Shown here piece after piece: positions 60,704 through 64,000 of a stretch of 64,000 nt of DNA. Both the position numbers and the translations under genes were made by a program. Each line of letters opens with the position of its first letter. Positions within the stretch are counted from its first letter, which is position 1. This stretch comes from Bacteroidales bacterium H4. GTDB lineage: Bacteria > Bacteroidota > Bacteroidia > Bacteroidales > Muribaculaceae. Location of the stretch: the NCBI GenBank assembly GCA_001701165.1, contig DAAP01000027.1, positions 1-64,000 on the forward strand, in the 5' to 3' direction. The notes beneath the pieces are model-generated. The model saw only the letters and a program-made list of their open reading frames with translations. It had not been told where the DNA came from and searched no databases.

Positions 60704-60804
60704 AGCGTGTAGTGTCATAATATAAAAAGGTCTGTATGTCTTTTCTTTGTGTGGTTCGAATTTAAAAATGCAGGTGCGGCACTCGTGCCCTCGTTGCATC
60801 GCGT

Positions 60805-61437
60805 TCAGACAATGTCCTTCAGCTCGCCGAAGGAGTGGATGACGGCGTCTGCGTCCTCGACATTCCCGAAACCATAGGCGCAGTATACCATCCGGGCGCC
60901 GGCGGCATGTGCTGCATCGCTGTCTCCCTGCGTATCACCCACGTACACCGGGAGGGTCAGGCCGTACTTATGCATAAGCAGTGCGATATTGCCGGCCTTG
61001 TCCAACCCTGTGCCGCCGTGGCTCAGCGCGTCTTTGAAGTAAGGACGCAGCCCGTTGACGTCAAGAAAGTTGTCAAGTCCGAGAGGCCCGCAATTGCTTA
61101 CCATAAACAGCGGCAAACGGCGTGCCAGTTCGGGTATTGTTTCTACCACTCCGTCAAACAGGCGTCCGCGTAGCCCCGGCATCATTGTGGCCTCGTTGAC
61201 GTTGAGTAGTTGCAAAAAGCGTCCGTCGCTATCATGTCCCGGGGCGATGTCTTCGATGATGTCTTCGAGGTGCTTGCCCATTTCGCGCATCAGTACCTGA
61301 CGTGTTACGCGCGGCACATCTGTGATGCCCGCCTGTTCGAAGGTCGTGTTCCATATCCGTGCATACGAGTCCACGGCATCCCACAGGGTACCGTCCATGT
61401 CAAATATCAGTGCATCGCATTGCATCTTATCGTTCAT
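60805..61437 (-). CDS. HAD-superfamily hydrolase (phosphoglycolate phosphatase-like)
   Basis: A 210-residue HAD hydrolase: motif I ALIFDMDGTLWDAV with the nucleophile aspartate, motif II FMVSNCG, lysine after KDALSHGGTGLDKA and motif IV YVGDTQGDSDAAHAAGARMVY. A small helical cap lies between motifs I and II. The group includes phosphoglycolate phosphatase and other small-substrate phosphatases. The ATG at 61437 overlaps the gldH stop by four bases, so it is translationally coupled to gldH. Confidence 0.9.
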   Translation of the reverse strand: MNDKMQCDALIFDMDGTLWDAVDSYARIWNTTFEQAGITDVPRVTRQVLMREMGKHLEDIIEDIAPGHDSDGRFLQLLNVNEATMMPGLRGRLFDGVVETIPELARRLPLFMVSNCGPLGLDNFLDVNGLRPYFKDALSHGGTGLDKAGNIALLMHKYGLTLPVYVGDTQGDSDAAHAAGARMVYCAYGFGNVEDADAVIHSFGELKDIV

Positions 61438-61916
61438 TTCTCGTAGTGCTTGGATGGTGGCAGCGGCGTGATGCCTATCTGTTCGATTTCGGTGAGTGTG
61501 TCCAGACGCATGATGTGGCGCAAGTGTAGCGAGCCTCCCTGACGCAGATGATGTCGCAGCCTCACGGTGTCGGTGTTCTGGTATGTGACGCCGCTGCCGT
61601 GGCCTCTCCATCGGCCCCATTCGTCGGCCAGTGTAACGTCCACGGTGTCTGTGGCCGTGCTGTCGGTCGAATCGTACTTGATTTCGAGCCACAGGTTGGA
61701 GTACTCGTAGTTGTGGCTGTGTCGTATTGTCAGCGCGATGCGGTCCGTGGCTTCGGCGCTGTCGGGCGTCAGTGTCACTGTCCGGCCATAGCGCCAGCCG
61801 TTGATGTCTATATCAGACCATGCGCCCGGCGTGCCGCCCGAACAAGACATAACCCCCGAGGCCGTCAGGGCGCCGAGCATCGCCAATAATATTATATGTA
61901 GATGCTTATTATGCAT
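61434..61916 (-). CDS. gldH: GldH-like lipoprotein
   Basis: A 160-residue lipoprotein with lipobox VMSC (Cys25) followed by SGGTPG. The mature part, with DIDINGWRYGRTVTLTPDS, NLWLEIKYDS and VTLADEWGRWRGHGSGV, matches the GldH family known from gliding Bacteroidota and widely kept in non-gliding Bacteroidales. It lies directly behind ricT, overlapping it by eight bases, the usual neighbourhood. Function in non-gliding bacteria is unknown. Confidence 0.88.
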   Translation of the reverse strand: MHNKHLHIILLAMLGALTASGVMSCSGGTPGAWSDIDINGWRYGRTVTLTPDSAEATDRIALTIRHSHNYEYSNLWLEIKYDSTDSTATDTVDVTLADEWGRWRGHGSGVTYQNTDTVRLRHHLRQGGSLHLRHIMRLDTLTEIEQIGITPLPPSKHYEK

Positions 61917-63369
61917 CTGCTTTTGGCTCTTTTGTCTGTTGGTTGTCGTTACCTTTGCCGTTATTACGCGGCTTTTTCTTGTTGCGGCGATTGGGCCGTG
62001 ATTGTTTGTCTTGGGCTGCATCGCCATTGGACGGCTTGGAATCTTTGCTGTCTTTGGGCGTTTTTGGCGCTTTGTCCTTGGATGGCTTCTTTTTCTTGCG
62101 CTTCTTTTTGTCGAAGCGTGTCAGTTCGTCCTGATCCAGGAGGTCGTTGACGCTCGGGCGGTCTTTGGCTGCTGCTTCGGCTGCTTCGGCATCTCGCAGT
62201 AGCGTTGCGGGCTTTTTGCCTTCTTTGTTGAGGGCAATAATTTCGAATACGCGTTCGGCGTCCAAGGTTGTGAGGTTGGCGGCCATTGACTTGTCCGATG
62301 AGTATATGATTTCGCGTTTGAATACATCGGTCTTGAAATGGTACCAGGTGGCATCTGCCGTTTCAAGTCGTACATTCTTGGGCGGCATGCGCTTGACTGT
62401 TTCGACATATGTGTCTACTTCGAAGTTGAGGCAGCACTTGAGCTTGGCGCACTGTCCGGCCAGTTTTTGTGGATTGAGCGAGATGTCCTGGAAGCGTGCG
62501 GCACTTGTGGAGACGCTGACGAAGTTTTGCATCCACGATGAGCAGCACAGCGGGCGACCGCAGGGGCCTATGCCGCCAATGCGTCCGGCTTCTTGGCGTG
62601 CGCCTATCTGCTTCATCTCAATGCGTATTTTGAAGGTGTCGGCCAAGACTTTGATTAATTGGCGAAAGTCGACGCGTGCGTCGGCTATGTAGTAGAATAT
62701 CGCCTTGTTGCCGTCGCCCTGGTACTCTACGTCGCCGATTTTCATATCCAGTTGGAGGCTTTGGGCGATTTTGCGTGCGCGTATCATAGTGTCTTGCTCG
62801 CGTGCACGTGCTTCGTTGTATTTGTCAATGTCCGCCGGCTTGGCCTTGCGGAACACGCGCTTTGTCTCGGCGTTGGGCCGTATGCCGCTTTTGCGCATTT
62901 GCAGGCGCACGAGTGCTCCGGTCAGTGTTACTGTCCCGATGTCGTGTCCCGGCTGGGCCTCTACGGCTACCAGGTCGCCGGCCTTGAGGGGGATGCCGGT
63001 GGAGTTCTTGTAGTATCCCTTGCGGGTGTTCTTGAACTGCACTTCCACCATGTCATCATCGGCGTATCCTCCGGGGATGTCTTCGAGCCAATTGAAACAA
63101 TGCAGCTTGTGCCTTGCTGTGTCCGAGCATCCGCTGCAGTCTCGGCATTTGTCCTTGGAACACGATCCGTTCGTCGCTTTGGAACACGATCCGTCCGTCG
63201 CTTTGGAACACGATCCGTCTGCCGCTTGGGGACATACGCACCGGCCTTGGCCGACTTCGGATTGCGTCTTGTCCTGCGAGGCATGATCCTCTGCGGCGCT
63301 GTTTGTTTCCTCTACGAGGGCGTGCAGGGCGTTGTTTATGTTTTCCAAATCGTTGATTTCGTTGCTCAT
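61909..63369 (-). CDS. ricT: PSP1-domain protein RicT (YaaT-like) with cysteine-rich N-terminal repeats
   Basis: A 486-residue protein with a PSP1 domain from about residue 105 to 390. Family blocks are EVQFKNTRKGYYKN, FYYIADARVDFRQLIKVLADTF, RQEAGRIGGIGPCGRPLCCSSW and LAGQCAKLKCCLNFE, the last two holding the iron-sulfur cysteines of the RicT/YaaT family, which in Bacillus is in a complex that helps RNase Y. The N-terminal 100 residues are unusual: three 8-residue repeats of the type ATDGSCSK, then CRDCSGC. The last 75 residues are lysine-rich. It lies six bases after rny, which agrees with a link to RNase Y. Confidence 0.9.
   Translation of the reverse strand: MSNEINDLENINNALHALVEETNSAAEDHASQDKTQSEVGQGRCVCPQAADGSCSKATDGSCSKATNGSCSKDKCRDCSGCSDTARHKLHCFNWLEDIPGGYADDDMVEVQFKNTRKGYYKNSTGIPLKAGDLVAVEAQPGHDIGTVTLTGALVRLQMRKSGIRPNAETKRVFRKAKPADIDKYNEARAREQDTMIRARKIAQSLQLDMKIGDVEYQGDGNKAIFYYIADARVDFRQLIKVLADTFKIRIEMKQIGARQEAGRIGGIGPCGRPLCCSSWMQNFVSVSTSAARFQDISLNPQKLAGQCAKLKCCLNFEVDTYVETVKRMPPKNVRLETADATWYHFKTDVFKREIIYSSDKSMAANLTTLDAERVFEIIALNKEGKKPATLLRDAEAAEAAAKDRPSVNDLLDQDELTRFDKKKRKKKKPSKDKAPKTPKDSKDSKPSNGDAAQDKQSRPNRRNKKKPRNNGKGNDNQQTKEPKADA
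63155..63226. repeat. Three tandem 24-bp repeats inside ricT
   Basis: The unit TTGGAACACGATCCGT followed by eight variable bases occurs three times without gaps (63155-63178, 63179-63202, 63203-63226) with only a few substitutions. The repeats encode the cysteine-bearing ADGSCSKA-type motif of the RicT N-terminus. Confidence 0.95.
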
Positions 63370-63375
63370 ATCACC

Positions 63376-64000
63376 TTATTTGGCAAAACTTACCGAGCGT
63401 GTTTCGCGTATGACCGTAATTATGACCTGCCCGGGATAAGTGAGCTCGTCCTGTATGCGGCGTGCTATTTCGGCTGACAGCTTCTCTGTCTCGGCATCGT
63501 CAATTTTGTCGGCGCCGACAATGACGCGTAGTTCGCGTCCGGCCTGTATGGCATAAGTCTTGATGACTCCCGGGTATGAGAGTGCCAGTTGCTCGAGGTC
63601 TTTGAGTCGTTTGATGTATGCTTCGACAATTTCGCGGCGTGCGCCGGGGCGTGCGCCGGATATTGCATCGCATACTTGTACTATGGGTGCCAGCAGTGTT
63701 GTCTGCTCGATTTCGTCGTGGTGTGCGCCGATGGCGTTGCATATTTCGGGCTTTTCTTTGTACTTCTCGGCCAGTTTCATGCCCAGCAATGCGTGCGGCA
63801 GTTCGGGCTCCTCGTCGGGTACCTTGCCTATGTCATGCAGCAGTCCGGCGCGACGTGCCTTTTTGGGGTTGAGTCCGAGTTCCGAGGCCATGACGGCGCA
63901 GAGATTGGCTGTTTCACGTGAGTGTTGCAGCAGGTTTTGGCCGTAGCTGGAGCGGTATTTCATCTTGCCTACCAGTCGTATCAAGTCGGGGTGCAGGCCG
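63376..64000 (-). CDS. rny: Ribonuclease Y, C-terminal part (runs off the window)
   Basis: The visible part is the C-terminal 207 codons or so of RNase Y, an endonuclease that starts mRNA decay. It holds the HD domain with RLVGKMKYRSSYGQNLLQHSRE, GLLHDIGKVPDEE and GAHHDEIEQTTLLAPIVQVCDAISGARPGARRE, ending with the conserved VIVGADKIDDAETEKLSAEIARRI and VIRETRSVSFAK. The N-terminal membrane anchor, coiled coil and KH domain lie beyond the right edge of the window. It is the most upstream gene seen of the rny-ricT-gldH operon. Confidence 0.95.
   Translation of the reverse strand, partial: GLHPDLIRLVGKMKYRSSYGQNLLQHSRETANLCAVMASELGLNPKKARRAGLLHDIGKVPDEEPELPHALLGMKLAEKYKEKPEICNAIGAHHDEIEQTTLLAPIVQVCDAISGARPGARREIVEAYIKRLKDLEQLALSYPGVIKTYAIQAGRELRVIVGADKIDDAETEKLSAEIARRIQDELTYPGQVIITVIRETRSVSFAK

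Noticed and set aside
63155..63226. Three short direct repeats considered as a CRISPR array
   Set aside because: There are no spacers between the units, they are in frame within ricT and no cas genes are present.

Overview
The window looks like chromosomal DNA of a Bacteroidota species, order Bacteroidales; a Muribaculaceae-like gut commensal is my best inference, not something the sequence proves. The evidence is a SusC/SusD pair, GldH and GldE-like proteins, an orphan sigma-54 regulator-LptE-SecG cluster, type III pantothenate kinase, a RicT-GldH neighbourhood, and many promoters of the Bacteroidota form TTTG-N19-21-TAnnTTTG. Most of the window is GC-rich housekeeping DNA. Two patches are visibly more AT-rich and look accessory: about 1-1740 and about 49,900-55,700.

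Layout. 1-1740: a broken TraX-like gene and an overlapping pair of unknown genes, the first with a PD-(D/E)XK nuclease motif. 1766-9400: exonuclease III, a CbbX/SpoVK-like AAA ATPase cut short by a nonsense codon, a divergent beta-propeller protein, a DJ-1/PfpI protein, tRNA-Phe with its own promoter and terminator, and a large secreted choice-of-anchor J protein. 9708-20,603, all on the minus strand: coaX-OMP-lptC-corC, then ftsX-DUF3098-uppP-truB-queA-acyl-ACP thioesterase, then miaB. 20,757-29,850, plus strand: succinate CoA-transferase and a SusC-SusD-surface lipoprotein operon. 29,963-42,928, plus strand: HAD phosphatase, PlsC-like acyltransferase, sigma-54 activator, LptE, a TPR-like protein, SecG, U32 peptidase, DivIC, then a glycogen/alpha-glucan operon (GH133 debranching enzyme, GT4 synthase, GH57) ending in an exported nitroreductase. 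43,475-49,793: LpxH and a SufT/DUF59 protein on minus, then dnaE, thioredoxin and a SlyD-like FKBP on plus. 49,976-55,657: an AbiEi/AbiEii toxin-antitoxin operon with a clear operator, unknown small proteins, a MORN-like protein, a relic of an AAA/Fic-type regulator and a frameshifted glycosyltransferase. 55,673-64,000, minus strand: a PD40 protein and the operon rny-ricT-gldH-HAD-M24 peptidase-tRNA nucleotidyltransferase-queD-queE.

How the genes fit together. Envelope building is well represented (LptC, LptE, LpxH, UppP, FtsX, DivIC, SecG). tRNA maturation is spread across the window (MiaB, TruB, QueA, QueD, QueE, CCA/poly(A) polymerase family). The glycogen operon carries debranching, synthase and GH57 functions together. 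The strongest candidates for something new are the overlapping PD-(D/E)XK-like pair at 362-1701 and the cluster of unknown genes at 51,710-54,583 next to the AbiE module. Four reading frames are disrupted by single events (positions about 174, 2641, 54,515 and 55,380), so real gene decay and sequence error both need to be considered.
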